From Litorilituus sediminis (GTDB lineage Bacteria > Pseudomonadota > Gammaproteobacteria > Enterobacterales > Alteromonadaceae), in the NCBI RefSeq assembly GCF_004295665.1, contig NZ_CP034759.1, positions 1,054,001-1,118,000 of the forward strand: a stretch of 64,000 nt of DNA, read 5' to 3'. The position numbers and the translations under genes were made by a program. The notes under the pieces are model-generated. The model made no database searches. It worked only from the letters and a program-made list of their open reading frames with translations, and had not been told where the DNA came from. Below, one piece after another: positions 56,104 to 64,000 of the stretch; position 1 is the first letter of the stretch; each line of letters begins with the position of its first letter.

Positions 56104-57741
56104 TTAAGCAAAAACACCATCGACTATACGCTGTGCATCTGCAATCACTAATTGCAGATGTTGCTCACTAACAAAACTCTCGGCATAGATTTTATAGATA
56201 TCTTCGGTACCTGAAGGTCTGGCAGCAAACCAAGCATTATCAGTTACAACCTTTACCCCACCAATAGCGGCATTGTTACCTGGGGCATGTGACATAACCT
56301 GCAAAATTTTATCACCAGCTAAGCTATCAACTTTAATGCTAGTGGCATCAAGGTTAGTCAGTTTTTGTTTTTGCGCTAAATTAGCGGGTGCTTCCACGCG
56401 CCCATAAAAAGGTTGCCCTAACTCAGCAGCTAAATCAGCGTATATTTGATGTGGATCTTTGCCTGTAACGGCTAACATTTCCGCAGCCAGTAAGGCCAAA
56501 ATAAAGCCGTCTTTATCGGTTGTCCATGTATCGCCAGCTTTAGTAATAAAGGCAGCTCCTGCACTTTCCTCACCAGCAAAAGCAAAGCTGGTATCATCAA
56601 GACCATCAACAAACCATTTAAAACCTACAGGCACTTCTGCAAGCGGCTGATTATGTTTTTTAGCCACTCTGTCAATAATTGAGCTAGAGACTAAAGTTTT
56701 GCCTATCTTTCTCTCTTTACCCCAATTGCGGTGCGAAAGTAGATAATGAATGGCGACAGCTAAATAATGATTTGGATTCATTAAGCCGCCAGTTTTAGTA
56801 ACAATACCGTGGCGGTCAAAATCAGGATCATTGCCAACGCTAATATCAAAATCATCTTTCATGTTGATAAGGTTTGCCATGGCATATTTCGAAGAGCAAT
56901 CCATGCGTATTTTGCCGTCTTTATCTAATGGCATAAATGAAAAGCTTGCATCAACCACAGGGTTAACGACTGAAAGTTGAATACCATAGCGCTGAGCAAT
57001 TTCGCCCCAGTAATGAATGCCTGAGCCACCTAGCGGATCAACACCAATACATACTCCTGCATCAGCAATGGCTTGCATATCAATAATCTTAGCTAATTCA
57101 CGAGTATAAAAACTAATAAAGTCTTGCTTTGTCAGCAAACTTGATTGCATGGCTTCTTGATAAGCAAGCTGTATAACGACTTGGCATTGCTGGGCAATCA
57201 GCTCATTTGCTCTTTTTTCAATTTGTTTGGTAATACTCGCTTGAGCTGGGCCGCCATGTGGAGGGTTGTATTTTATGCCACCATCTGCTGGCGGATTATG
57301 CGACGGTGTAATAATAATACCATCTGCTAGCTCAGCAGGTGCTTTCTGATTATGGGCTATGATCAAGCGAGAAATCACAGGTGTTGGTGTAAAGCCTTCA
57401 TCTTGTTGTATAACCACATTAACGCCATTGGCAATTAACACGGAAATAGCACTGGCAAAGGCAGGCTCAGATAAAGCATGGGTATCTTTACCTAAATATA
57501 ATGGTCCAGTAATACCTTGTGTTTGACGATATTCGACAATAGCTTGGCATATGGCAACAATATGGTGTTCATTAAAGCTCGCTTTATTGGCACTGCCCCT
57601 ATGACCAGAAGTACCAAAACAGACTTGTTGCTCAAGCATACTGACATCAGGCTTAAGTAGATAATAGTCAGAAACCAACTTAGCAATATTAATAGTATCT
57701 TCAGGTCGCGCAGCTTTACCTGCTAAGGGATGAACACTCAT
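56104..57741 (-). CDS. pgm: Phosphoglucomutase (alpha-D-glucose 1,6-bisphosphate-dependent)
   Basis: 545 residues, as in E. coli Pgm (546). The active-site serine loop is TPSHNPPADGG, the metal-binding loop is DPDFDRHG, the sugar-binding loop is FAGEESAGA, and the phosphate-binding ARPSGTEDIYK lies near the C-terminus. It interconverts glucose-1-P and glucose-6-P. It follows seqA on the same strand, the same neighbour order as E. coli, with a duplicated 22-bp sequence in the 57-nt gap. Confidence 0.98.
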   Translation of the reverse strand: MSVHPLAGKAARPEDTINIAKLVSDYYLLKPDVSMLEQQVCFGTSGHRGSANKASFNEHHIVAICQAIVEYRQTQGITGPLYLGKDTHALSEPAFASAISVLIANGVNVVIQQDEGFTPTPVISRLIIAHNQKAPAELADGIIITPSHNPPADGGIKYNPPHGGPAQASITKQIEKRANELIAQQCQVVIQLAYQEAMQSSLLTKQDFISFYTRELAKIIDMQAIADAGVCIGVDPLGGSGIHYWGEIAQRYGIQLSVVNPVVDASFSFMPLDKDGKIRMDCSSKYAMANLINMKDDFDISVGNDPDFDRHGIVTKTGGLMNPNHYLAVAIHYLLSHRNWGKERKIGKTLVSSSIIDRVAKKHNQPLAEVPVGFKWFVDGLDDTSFAFAGEESAGAAFITKAGDTWTTDKDGFILALLAAEMLAVTGKDPHQIYADLAAELGQPFYGRVEAPANLAQKQKLTNLDATSIKVDSLAGDKILQVMSHAPGNNAAIGGVKVVTDNAWFAARPSGTEDIYKIYAESFVSEQHLQLVIADAQRIVDGVFA

Positions 57742-57757
57742 AAATCACCTTTATTTA

Positions 57758-57801
57758 TAAAAAGTTGCTTTGACAATTATAAAAAGTTACTTTGATAATT
57801 A
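57758..57801 (-). repeat. Two 22-bp direct repeats between seqA and pgm
   Basis: TAAAAAGTTGCTTTGACAAT and TAAAAAGTTACTTTGATAAT, each followed by TA, are adjacent 22-mers with two mismatches. The second copy contains the seqA stop codon, so the duplication probably arose from the 3' end of seqA and was copied toward pgm. Confidence 0.8.
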
Positions 57802-58356
57802 CAGCAACTCTCTAATTTTTTCAACATCAGTTTCGCTATAACCTAAAGAAGCTGCGGCCTTGGTTAGCATCATTTTCTTTCTCGTGGTATTTGAGTTGGT
57901 GATAACCCAAAATGGACTGTCTGGAATTTGACGAGGCTTAGTACTGCTGCCGCTTGCTGCCAGCTCTTCTTCACTGTGGGCAAAATACAAACGATCTCGA
58001 CCTGAAATGTCAGTTACCACCTCAAATTGCTGAGGATGTGCTCGATACAAAGCCGCTAAAATTAACAAGAAACGGCCAACAGCACCGCGCTGCATAGCTA
58101 ACTCTTCTTTATTGATAAAATTGAAAACACTCTCATGAGTTGCAGTAGGTGCAGCAGGCTTTAGGGGTTCTTTTACCTGCTCAGGCTCTGCAAGCTTATC
58201 TGATTCAACTTCTAATTCAACAACCGCTTCACTGGCTTGCTTTTCAGGCGAAAGCTGCAATAAACGACGTAAAATGCTTGAAGCACTTTCACCGATAAAC
58301 TGAGTGTTTGTGGCAATATATTGATAAAGTTCTTCATCTATTTCGATGTTTTTCAT
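57799..58356 (-). CDS. seqA: Replication initiation negative regulator SeqA
   Basis: 185 residues from ATG 58356, which has AGGGGT upstream; a TTG six codons earlier is rejected. The N-terminal [19 protein letters not shown] is the oligomerisation region (first about 35 residues). A variable linker (about 60-110) is followed by the C-terminal DNA-binding domain that recognises hemimethylated GATC pairs ([16 protein letters not shown], then [14 protein letters not shown]). SeqA sequesters oriC after firing and implies Dam methylation in this organism. It is divergent from ybfF and upstream of pgm, as in E. coli. Confidence 0.96.
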   Translation of the reverse strand: MKNIEIDEELYQYIATNTQFIGESASSILRRLLQLSPEKQASEAVVELEVESDKLAEPEQVKEPLKPAAPTATHESVFNFINKEELAMQRGAVGRFLLILAALYRAHPQQFEVVTDISGRDRLYFAHSEEELAASGSSTKPRQIPDSPFWVITNSNTTRKKMMLTKAAASLGYSETDVEKIRELL

Positions 58357-58618
58357 TGATACCCCTAACTTCAAATAATAGCGGCAGGATTATACTGAGC
58401 TTTACTTAAAGTCGCTATAGCCATCGCCATCAATTTAACTAATTATTTTTCTATAGTATTGCGCGCAGAGCATTGAAGATAAAATGCCATAGAGCTTAAC
58501 AATAGCTCAAGAGCCCAAAACTCTAACGATAGTGGCTTGCTCTAAAAAGTAATCCTTATGGCAAGATAAAATTAAACTAGGTAAAATACAGACTATCTAG
58601 TTATAAAAAAGCAGTTAT

Positions 58619-59425
58619 ATGAGCAACCTACCATCACCAGATAATCAACTTCTGAACTTTCAGCAAATGGGCCAAGGCGATGATATTGTCTTAATTCATG
58701 GCTTATTTGGCAGCTTAGAAAACCTAAACATGGTCGCTAAGCACTTGGCGCAATTTTATCGTGTCACCAGTGTCGATGTCAGAAATCATGGTGACTCTTT
58801 CCATTACAATGACATGGCATACCCTGAACTTGCTAAAGATATTATCAGGCTATTAGATCACCTTGATATCGGCCAGTGTCATTTATTAGGGCACTCAATG
58901 GGGGGGAAAATTGCCATACAAACAGCATTAGCTCATGCCCACCGCATTAATAAACTTATCGTTGCTGATATCGCCCCTGTGCAATATCCCGGACACCATC
59001 AACAAATCATCTCAGGCTTACAAGCGATTGATTTATCAATCGTTAAAAAGCGTATGGATGCTGATAAGCAATTACGAGAATATGTTAATGAGCTAGGAGT
59101 AAGACAGTTTTTACTGAGAAACCTTGCTATGGATAGCCAAGGTAACTTCGCCTTTAAATGTAGCTTAGATGACATTAGCCAGTGTTACCCTCAAATTATG
59201 CAAGCAAACACGCTAAACTCAGATAAAGAACAGGCTTTTACCGGAGAAACGCTTTTTATTAAAGGCGGTAATTCCAACTATATTTTACCTGAACATAAGC
59301 CTGCTATAGCCAAGTTGTTACCTAAGGCTAAAGCAAAAATTATTCAAGGCGCAGGACACTGGCTGCATGCAGAGAAAACCACTGCCTTTAATAAAATAGT
59401 GACTGATTTCCTACAAGCAGTTTAG
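58619..59425 (+). CDS. ybfF: Alpha/beta-hydrolase, YbfF-type esterase
   Basis: 268 residues. The nucleophile elbow is GHSMGGK, the oxyanion region is LIHGLFGSLENL, and the catalytic His lies in GAGHWLHAEK near the C-terminus. YbfF hydrolyses acyl-CoA or short esters in vitro; the physiological substrate is unclear. It is divergent from seqA across 262 nt, as in E. coli, which supports the symbol. Confidence 0.92.
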   Translation: MSNLPSPDNQLLNFQQMGQGDDIVLIHGLFGSLENLNMVAKHLAQFYRVTSVDVRNHGDSFHYNDMAYPELAKDIIRLLDHLDIGQCHLLGHSMGGKIAIQTALAHAHRINKLIVADIAPVQYPGHHQQIISGLQAIDLSIVKKRMDADKQLREYVNELGVRQFLLRNLAMDSQGNFAFKCSLDDISQCYPQIMQANTLNSDKEQAFTGETLFIKGGNSNYILPEHKPAIAKLLPKAKAKIIQGAGHWLHAEKTTAFNKIVTDFLQAV

Positions 59426-59708
59426 GGTGTGTTAATCTTTGTTTAATAATTCAGCTGAGAGATAAAACACCTTTAATCAAGGCAAAAGTTGCGTAGTTTA
59501 GCTAGCTAAATCAGCCGCTTTTAACGCAGAGTAAAGGGATTTTAGCCTCAGCCCCCATTCTTAAATAAAAAGGGCAATGGCTATTTTTAACACTAGCGGC
59601 ATTAGTATTCGCTTATTTGGAACAACCAAACCGCGCTCATACTGCTTTGCTATTGATAAAAATAACTCATTGCTGAAAATATCAACAAAGAACAACACAC
59701 CCTAGGGT

Positions 59709-59746
59709 AAAAACTCTATCATGATAAAGTTTTTGATAGAGATCAA
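59709..59746 (+). promoter_or_regulatory. FNR-type box overlapping a 26-bp palindrome before the DUF2788-ybfE-fldA cluster
   Basis: TTGAT-AGAG-ATCAA at 59733-59746 matches the FNR consensus exactly. It overlaps by two bases a near-perfect palindrome at 59709-59734 (arms AAAAACT and AGTTTTT around TATCATGATA, one mismatched pair). The nearest gene is DUF2788 at 59880, with an extended -10 element at 59835. At about 95 nt upstream of that -10 the box is too far for class II activation, so the arrangement suggests repression, a long-range class I activator, or another promoter. The rest of the gap 59426-59708 shows no gene. Confidence 0.5.
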
Positions 59747-59834
59747 AACGCTAACAAGCAACTCTCGGTATTGTCTGTGGTGATAAATTAACTTTTGATT
59801 TATGCATTCGCCTAATGGTATGGCGCTAATGATA

Positions 59835-59843
59835 TGCTATAAT
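59835..59843 (+). promoter_or_regulatory. Extended -10 promoter of the DUF2788-ybfE-fldA cluster
   Basis: TATGCTATAAT contains TATAAT at 59838-59843 with TG one base before it. The start codon of DUF2788 follows 37 nt later. The following ybfE gene is regulated by LexA in E. coli, but I see no CTGT-N8-ACAG box here. Confidence 0.6.
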
Positions 59844-59879
59844 GCCGCCAATTTTTTTGGCTAAACCGTTAAAACAGAC

Positions 59880-60101
59880 ATGCTAGCAGAACATTTAGAG
59901 CTTATTGAAGCGATAGGCCTTAATTTATTTTTCTTATTTATCTTTGGTTTTATTGGCTTATCAATTCACGATGTCATGACCAAGAATGATGTACCTAAAA
60001 TGGGTCGATACGTGGTTTATTTTGTCCTGTTTTTAGGTTGTGCTGGCTTTATAGCCAAAGGCATTATTCAATTTGTCTGGGAAAGTCAGGGTGTAGGCTA
60101 G
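59880..60101 (+). CDS. DUF2788 family small membrane protein
   Basis: 73 residues with two membrane segments (about 12-33 and 44-64). The segment LSIHDVMTKNDVPKMGRYVVYF is the conserved DUF2788 core. The function is unknown. Its stop is 3 nt before the ybfE start, so they form one transcription unit that continues into fldA. Confidence 0.88.
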   Translation: MLAEHLELIEAIGLNLFFLFIFGFIGLSIHDVMTKNDVPKMGRYVVYFVLFLGCAGFIAKGIIQFVWESQGVG

Positions 60102-60104
60102 CAA

Positions 60105-60380
60105 ATGGCAAAGGAAGTATCAGATTTAACGACTATCGATCTATTTAACGATGAAAAGCGACCTGGCCGACCTAAAACCAACCCGCATTCTCGTAGCGTA
60201 CAAATTAAGATTAATAAGCGAAATCAAGTTAAAAGAGATAAAAACAAAGGCTTAAAGCGCGTTGAATTTAAAGTTCACGACAGCTTATTTCAGCAATTAG
60301 AAAAGTTGGCTAAAGCACGTAATATTAGCCGTAGCGAATTAATAGAGTCGCTGTTGATCGAATCATTAGCGAACAAATAA
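60105..60380 (+). CDS. ybfE: YbfE, ribbon-helix-helix-type DNA-binding protein
   Basis: 91 residues. The N-terminus has the family block TTIDLFNDEKRPGRPKTNP, and the C-terminus is a CopG/ribbon-helix-helix-like fold (VEFKVHDSLFQQLEKLAKAR, then NISRSELIESLL). E. coli ybfE is an SOS (LexA) target next to fldA. Role not established. It is 39 nt before fldA. Confidence 0.88.
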   Translation: MAKEVSDLTTIDLFNDEKRPGRPKTNPHSRSVQIKINKRNQVKRDKNKGLKRVEFKVHDSLFQQLEKLAKARNISRSELIESLLIESLANK

Positions 60381-60419
60381 CACAAATTTATTGATAAATA
60401 GCAGATAAAGGTAACATTC

Positions 60420-60944
60420 ATGGCAATCGTAGGTTTATTCTTCGGCAGTGATACAGGTAACACTGAAGCAGTAGGGAAAATGATCCAGAAAAAACTGGGT
60501 AAACAAATGGTTGAAGTAAAAGATATAGCTAAAAGTACCAAAGAAGAAATCGCTGAGTTTGATTTACTTATTTTAGGTATTCCTACCTGGTACTACGGTG
60601 AAAACCAATGTGACTGGGATGACTTCTTACCAGAATTAGAAGAAATTGATTTTAATGACAAGTTAGTTGCTATCTACGGCCTAGGTGATCAAGAAGATTA
60701 CGCCGAGTATTTTTGTGACGCTATGGAGCCATTACGTGACATCGTTGAGTCTCGCGGCGCTATTGTTGTTGGCAACTGGCCTACTGAAGGTTATGAGTTT
60801 GAAGCATCTAAAGCACTTATTGATGAAAACACCTTTATTGGCTTATGTATCGATGAAGACAGACAGTCAGAATTAACCGAAGAGCGTGTTGATAAATGGC
60901 TAGCACAACTAAATGATGAAATGTGCTTAGCAGAATTTGCTTAA
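60420..60944 (+). CDS. fldA: Flavodoxin 1
   Basis: 174 residues, as in E. coli FldA (176). The FMN phosphate loop is FGSDTGNTE, and the aromatic FMN-stacking loops are GIPTWYYGE and LGDQEDYAEYF. It is a low-potential electron donor to enzymes such as IspG/IspH and BioB, needed when iron-sulfur ferredoxins are limited. It precedes fur with a terminator between, so the genes are separately transcribed. AAAGGTAACATTC precedes the ATG. Confidence 0.98.
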   Translation: MAIVGLFFGSDTGNTEAVGKMIQKKLGKQMVEVKDIAKSTKEEIAEFDLLILGIPTWYYGENQCDWDDFLPELEEIDFNDKLVAIYGLGDQEDYAEYFCDAMEPLRDIVESRGAIVVGNWPTEGYEFEASKALIDENTFIGLCIDEDRQSELTEERVDKWLAQLNDEMCLAEFA

Positions 60945-60989
60945 TTGCTTGCTAACATTGTAAGCACATAGAATTGGCTTATTTATTTA

Positions 60990-61016
60990 AAACCCTAGTA
61001 TATCTAGGGTTTTTTA
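60990..61016 (+). terminator. Intrinsic terminator of fldA
   Basis: AAACCCTAG-TATAT-CTAGGGTTT followed by a T run is a textbook terminator 45 nt after the fldA stop. Confidence 0.9.
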
Positions 61017-61140
61017 TTGTTTAACTATCACTTAAATTTAGCAAAAAGTCGTAAAAGATCTAAACTAAAGCTTTTCTCTTTCCCTAGAACCCCCTATAAT
61101 TTTGTCTACTATTAATTAATTTACATAGAGATCTCATCAT

Positions 61141-61584
61141 ATGGCAGAACAAAACGAAGAGCTGAAAAGAGCAGGATTAAAAATCACCCTGCCAAGGATA
61201 AAAATCCTGAGCATACTTCAACAGCCGGAAAATCAACACATCAGCGCCGAAGATGTCTACAAGATTTTGCTAGATCAAAATGATGAGATTGGCTTAGCTA
61301 CAGTTTATCGCGTATTAAACCAATTTGACGATGCCGGCATTGTTACTCGTCATCACTTTGAAGGTGGTAAATCGGTATTTGAACTTTCACACAAGGCCCA
61401 TCACGATCATTTAGTGTGTTTAAAATGCGGAAAAGTGGTTGAATTTGAAGATAACGTTATTGAGCAAAGACAATCTGACATTGCTAAGGCTCATAATATT
61501 CACTTAACTAACCATAGCTTATACTTATATGGTGAATGTGAAGATAAAGAAGCTTGTGAAGAATACAGAAAAAGTAATCTATAA
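61141..61584 (+). CDS. fur: Ferric uptake regulator Fur
   Basis: 147 residues, the normal length. The winged helix occupies residues 10-85 (RAGLKITLPRIKILSIL, HISAEDVYKILLDQNDEIGLATVYRVLNQF). The metal-sensing HHDH in KAHHDHLVCLKCGKVVEF and the structural zinc Cys pair (CLKC) are present, and a late cysteine-containing tail (CEDKEACEEY) is also present. It represses iron uptake when Fe2+ is bound. TATAAT at 61095-61100 is the probable -10. I see no obvious 19-bp Fur box upstream. Confidence 0.98.
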   Translation: MAEQNEELKRAGLKITLPRIKILSILQQPENQHISAEDVYKILLDQNDEIGLATVYRVLNQFDDAGIVTRHHFEGGKSVFELSHKAHHDHLVCLKCGKVVEFEDNVIEQRQSDIAKAHNIHLTNHSLYLYGECEDKEACEEYRKSNL

Positions 61585-61943
61585 CAGCTAGCACTTTCGG
61601 GATAACTTAAATAACGCTTTAAACAATGATTTAAGCAAATCGATATAGCATTAACAGTTATCCCTATATTCCCTCAATATAACTTCCCGTATACAGTAAA
61701 ACCATTTTTATCTTTTAAAATCATCTGCCTCTTTGTTTGTTCCCTTTAAAACAAAAATATAACTTGATACAGGCCTGTATTTCTCTAAGACAAGATTCAT
61801 GAAGCCGTAATACCAAATTGATTAAGTAAACAAAAGTTAACTTAAATTATCCGCCTTTTAACGACTTGCTCTAGACAAGTAAGCCTCGATAAGAAAAACT
61901 AGTCAGATTCTAATATTATAAAAAATCCAACGAGCCAAAAAAC
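61585..61943. other. Intergenic region between fur and sstT
   Basis: About 360 nt, AT-rich, without a supported gene. It contains a small palindrome (ACAGGCCTGT, 61770-61779) and should hold the sstT promoter, but I cannot name any operator or a clear fur terminator. Confidence 0.4.
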
Positions 61944-63170
61944 ATGACGCAACAAACCAGCACAGCCCTCTCTTTTAGCAAAAAACTAACATCGCTTAGT
62001 TTGGTTAAACAAATCATCATTGCCATCATTTTAGCAAGTATCACCGCCATGGTAGCGCCAGAATTAGCAAAATCATTTGCTATTTTAGGTAACTTATTTG
62101 TTAATGCACTAAAAGCTGTCGCGCCCATTTTAGTCCTTGTTTTAGTCGCCTCTTCAATTGCCAACCAAAAGCTCGACAGTGATGCTGAGCTAAAACCCAT
62201 TATTAGTTTATATTTTATTGGCACCTTAAGCGCTGCTTTTGTTGCAGTAGTACTTAGCTTTCTTTTTCCAACAACACTTTCTTTAGATATTGCAAAAGCT
62301 GCAGCAACGCCACCGCAAGGGTTAACAGAGGTCCTGTCAAATTTAGCCTTTAAAGTGGTACAAAACCCGATTGCCGCATTGACTGAGGCAAACTTTATCG
62401 CGGTATTAGCTTGGGGATTAGGATTAGGCTTTTCTTTAAAACACGCATCCCCCGCCAGTAAAACTATGGTGCATGACTTAAGTGATGCTATTTCAAATAT
62501 AGTTAAGTTAGTTATTCGTTTCGCACCCGTTGGTATCTTTGGTCTTGTCGCCAATACCTTAGCAACGACTGGCTTTGCCGCACTAGTTGAATACAGCCAT
62601 TTACTCATAGTATTAATTAGCGCAATGTTGGTTATTACACTAGTGGTAAACCCTTTAATCGTTTTTATTATGACAAAGCAAAATCCTTACCCGTTAGTGC
62701 TCACCTGTTTAAGAGAATCTGGCATTACCGCATTCTTTACCCGTAGCTCTGCCGCTAATATCCCTGTAAACATGGCCTTATGTAAAAAACTCGATTTACA
62801 TGAAGACACCTATTCTGTTTCTATTCCTTTAGGTGCAACCATCAATATGGCTGGTGCTGCTATAACCATTACCGTATTAACGCTGGCAGCGGCACACAGT
62901 TTAAATATTCAGGTTGATTTTGCTACTGCGATACTTTTATGTATTGTTGCCTCTATTTCAGCTTGTGGTGCTTCTGGTGTCGCTGGTGGCTCGTTATTGT
63001 TGATCCCACTCGCTTGTGGCTTGTTTGGTATCGATAATGATATCGCCATGCAGGTAGTAGCTATTGGCTTTATTATTGGCGTTATTCAAGATTCAGCAGA
63101 AACGGCGTTAAATAGTTCCACTGATGTAGTTTTCTCTGCCGCGGCTTCACACCAGATCACTAAGCAATAA
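61944..63170 (+). CDS. sstT: Sodium-dependent serine/threonine transporter SstT
   Basis: 408 residues of the dicarboxylate/amino-acid:cation symporter family. Signature segments are [21 protein letters not shown] ([19 protein letters not shown]), [26 protein letters not shown] with the Ser-rich re-entrant loop, and [19 protein letters not shown]. It imports Ser and Thr with sodium. It shows eight membrane spans plus two re-entrant loops as expected. It is a single gene ending at a terminator shared with tilS. Confidence 0.95.
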   Translation: MTQQTSTALSFSKKLTSLSLVKQIIIAIILASITAMVAPELAKSFAILGNLFVNALKAVAPILVLVLVASSIANQKLDSDAELKPIISLYFIGTLSAAFVAVVLSFLFPTTLSLDIAKAAATPPQGLTEVLSNLAFKVVQNPIAALTEANFIAVLAWGLGLGFSLKHASPASKTMVHDLSDAISNIVKLVIRFAPVGIFGLVANTLATTGFAALVEYSHLLIVLISAMLVITLVVNPLIVFIMTKQNPYPLVLTCLRESGITAFFTRSSAANIPVNMALCKKLDLHEDTYSVSIPLGATINMAGAAITITVLTLAAAHSLNIQVDFATAILLCIVASISACGASGVAGGSLLLIPLACGLFGIDNDIAMQVVAIGFIIGVIQDSAETALNSSTDVVFSAAASHQITKQ

Positions 63171-63200
63171 CCACGCTTTCTAATAAAAACACTAGCACAT

Positions 63201-63230
63201 AAAAAACGCTAGCCTAGAGCTAGCGTTTTT
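63201..63230. terminator. Bidirectional terminator between sstT and tilS
   Basis: The stem CGCTAGC / GCTAGCG, flanked by A6 and T5 runs with a five-base loop, lies between the converging ends of sstT and tilS, so it should serve both. Confidence 0.88.
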
Positions 63231-63260
63231 ACTTTTTATAGCAACTGAATTAAATATTAG

Positions 63261-64000
63261 TTACCACTGAATGGTGAGCTTATTCGCTTCACTCTGACTT
63301 AAATAGTCCTGACAGACAAAATACCCTGCTGCCGCGACAAACTCATCATCAAAGTAAATTAACGGGATACGTTTACGTTGCCAAGGTGGAATAGCCAACT
63401 CTTGCAATACCTTTTTAAGTGGCCGTGAGTGCTTTCTATAATCAGGCAAACAGCGCGGATTATTATGGCTAAAACGAATAGTAATTTGCTTAACTGAGTC
63501 AGGTAAATTTAAGTTAAGCATGCGCTCACCTGCTATAGACGCTAATTCATTAATTGGCTCACCATAGCTTAATCTCAACTCAGCTAAATTATCTGGCAAA
63601 CTCACTGTGTCCTGCCAACGATTTCGCTCTAATGGTAAAGCTATGTCCTTCTGCCAGTTTTCTATGTTGGCAAAATTAGCAGTTAAAAACAATGCGCTCT
63701 TATAACGCCTAAATACACCGCCTGATACCTTCACATTTGGCATTTTATCTTCAGCACAATCAAGCTGTTGTCTTAACTGTCGTAGTTGCTCACTACTTGG
63801 CATTAAACAATGGTTTTCATCAAGGTAATAACGCATAGCATTATTAAATCTAGCTTCTGACAGTGACAGCAAATAATCAATCGACAAGCTGTTGTCTTGA
63901 TTAAAGCAATGGGATAAATCTCCTGCTGCTAACTCATCTAATAAGCTTTGCCCTTCTAAACAATGTTGAGCACTGCGATTTATGCTGCGAGCAATACTTG
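63261..64000 (-). CDS. tilS: tRNA(Ile)-lysidine synthase TilS, C-terminal part, cut by the window edge
   Basis: About 246 codons are inside the window and the frame stays open to base 64000. The visible part starts in the middle domain (SIARSINRSAQHCLEGQSLL) and contains the TilS substrate-binding and C-terminal domains (LRLSYGEPINEL, ENRNRW-like PLERNRWQDTVSLP, HSRPLKKVLQELAIPPWQRKR, LIYFDDEFVAAAGYFV). TilS makes lysidine at position 34 of tRNA-Ile(CAU). The ATP-binding N-terminal domain lies outside. An internal TTG at 63887 is not the start. Confidence 0.93.
   Translation of the reverse strand, partial: SIARSINRSAQHCLEGQSLLDELAAGDLSHCFNQDNSLSIDYLLSLSEARFNNAMRYYLDENHCLMPSSEQLRQLRQQLDCAEDKMPNVKVSGGVFRRYKSALFLTANFANIENWQKDIALPLERNRWQDTVSLPDNLAELRLSYGEPINELASIAGERMLNLNLPDSVKQITIRFSHNNPRCLPDYRKHSRPLKKVLQELAIPPWQRKRIPLIYFDDEFVAAAGYFVCQDYLSQSEANKLTIQW

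Noticed and set aside
59820..60104. A LexA box before ybfE
   Set aside because: E. coli ybfE is LexA-regulated, but no CTGT-N8-ACAG element is visible here.
61585..61943. A regulatory RNA or riboswitch between fur and sstT
   Set aside because: Only AT-rich sequence and a small palindrome were seen, with no structure that could support an RNA family call.
61916..62608. A 230-codon frame opposite sstT
   Set aside because: It is antisense to a complete, well-recognised transporter, has no similarity I can recognise, and ends where sstT begins.

Overview
This window comes from a marine gammaproteobacterium of the order Alteromonadales, most likely a Colwellia, Thalassotalea or Litorilituus relative. 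That is inferred from the low GC content, the gene families, and long blocks that keep enterobacterial gene order: ybgC-tolQRAB-pal-cpoB-tRNALys-nadA, ybeL/leuS-lptE-holA-nadD-rsfS-rlmH-mrdA-mrdB-rlpA-dacA, and pgm-seqA-ybfF-ybfE-fldA-fur. No rRNA or CRISPR array was seen.

Region 1 (1-4444) is accessory. It holds the start of an exported protein cut by the window edge, a PEP-CTERM/exosortase-associated acyltransferase with a possible sigma-54 promoter, a GrpB/UPF0157 protein, a small membrane protein, a GNAT acetyltransferase broken by a one-base deletion, an HPP membrane protein divergent from a TetR regulator with paired operators, and a VOC protein.

Region 2 (4642-16377) is a defence island on the minus strand, on the 3' side of tRNA-Ser(GGA). 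A HEPN protein is followed by a tight seven-gene run: BrxR/CapW-like WYL regulator, hsdM, hsdS, hsdR, a DUF262 protein with a C-terminal HNH-like motif, a small protein with a putative zinc motif, and an HNH endonuclease. The last three look like a second, modification-sensing nuclease module under the same regulator as a type I restriction system.

Region 3 (16531-19452) is the most unusual. Upstream of tRNA-Ser lie five to six tandem units of about 106 bp, each with a decayed tRNA-Ser 5' half. After nadA come four identical tRNA-Lys(TTT) genes interleaved with, and followed by, four decayed units that carry a tRNA-Lys 3' half. Both arrays recall the rtT repeats beside E. coli tyrT.

Region 4 (19544-36457) holds the Tol-Pal envelope operon, a DEAD-box RNA helicase with a long leader, a PilZ-like protein, a secreted S9 peptidase, a chemoreceptor, a DUF924 protein and a Lon-type protease.

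Region 5 (36597-48520) is housekeeping: leucyl-tRNA synthetase, LPS assembly, DNA polymerase delta subunit, NAD synthesis, ribosome factors and the rod-shape peptidoglycan genes. An IS1182-family element follows. It inserted into the terminator shared by dacA and the converging branched-chain 2-oxoacid dehydrogenase operon, and it duplicated that terminator's 19-bp stem-loop exactly.

Region 6 (50275-64000) holds the bkd operon, a second chemoreceptor, pgm, seqA, ybfF, a DUF2788-ybfE-fldA cluster behind an FNR-type box, fur, sstT, and tilS running off the window edge.
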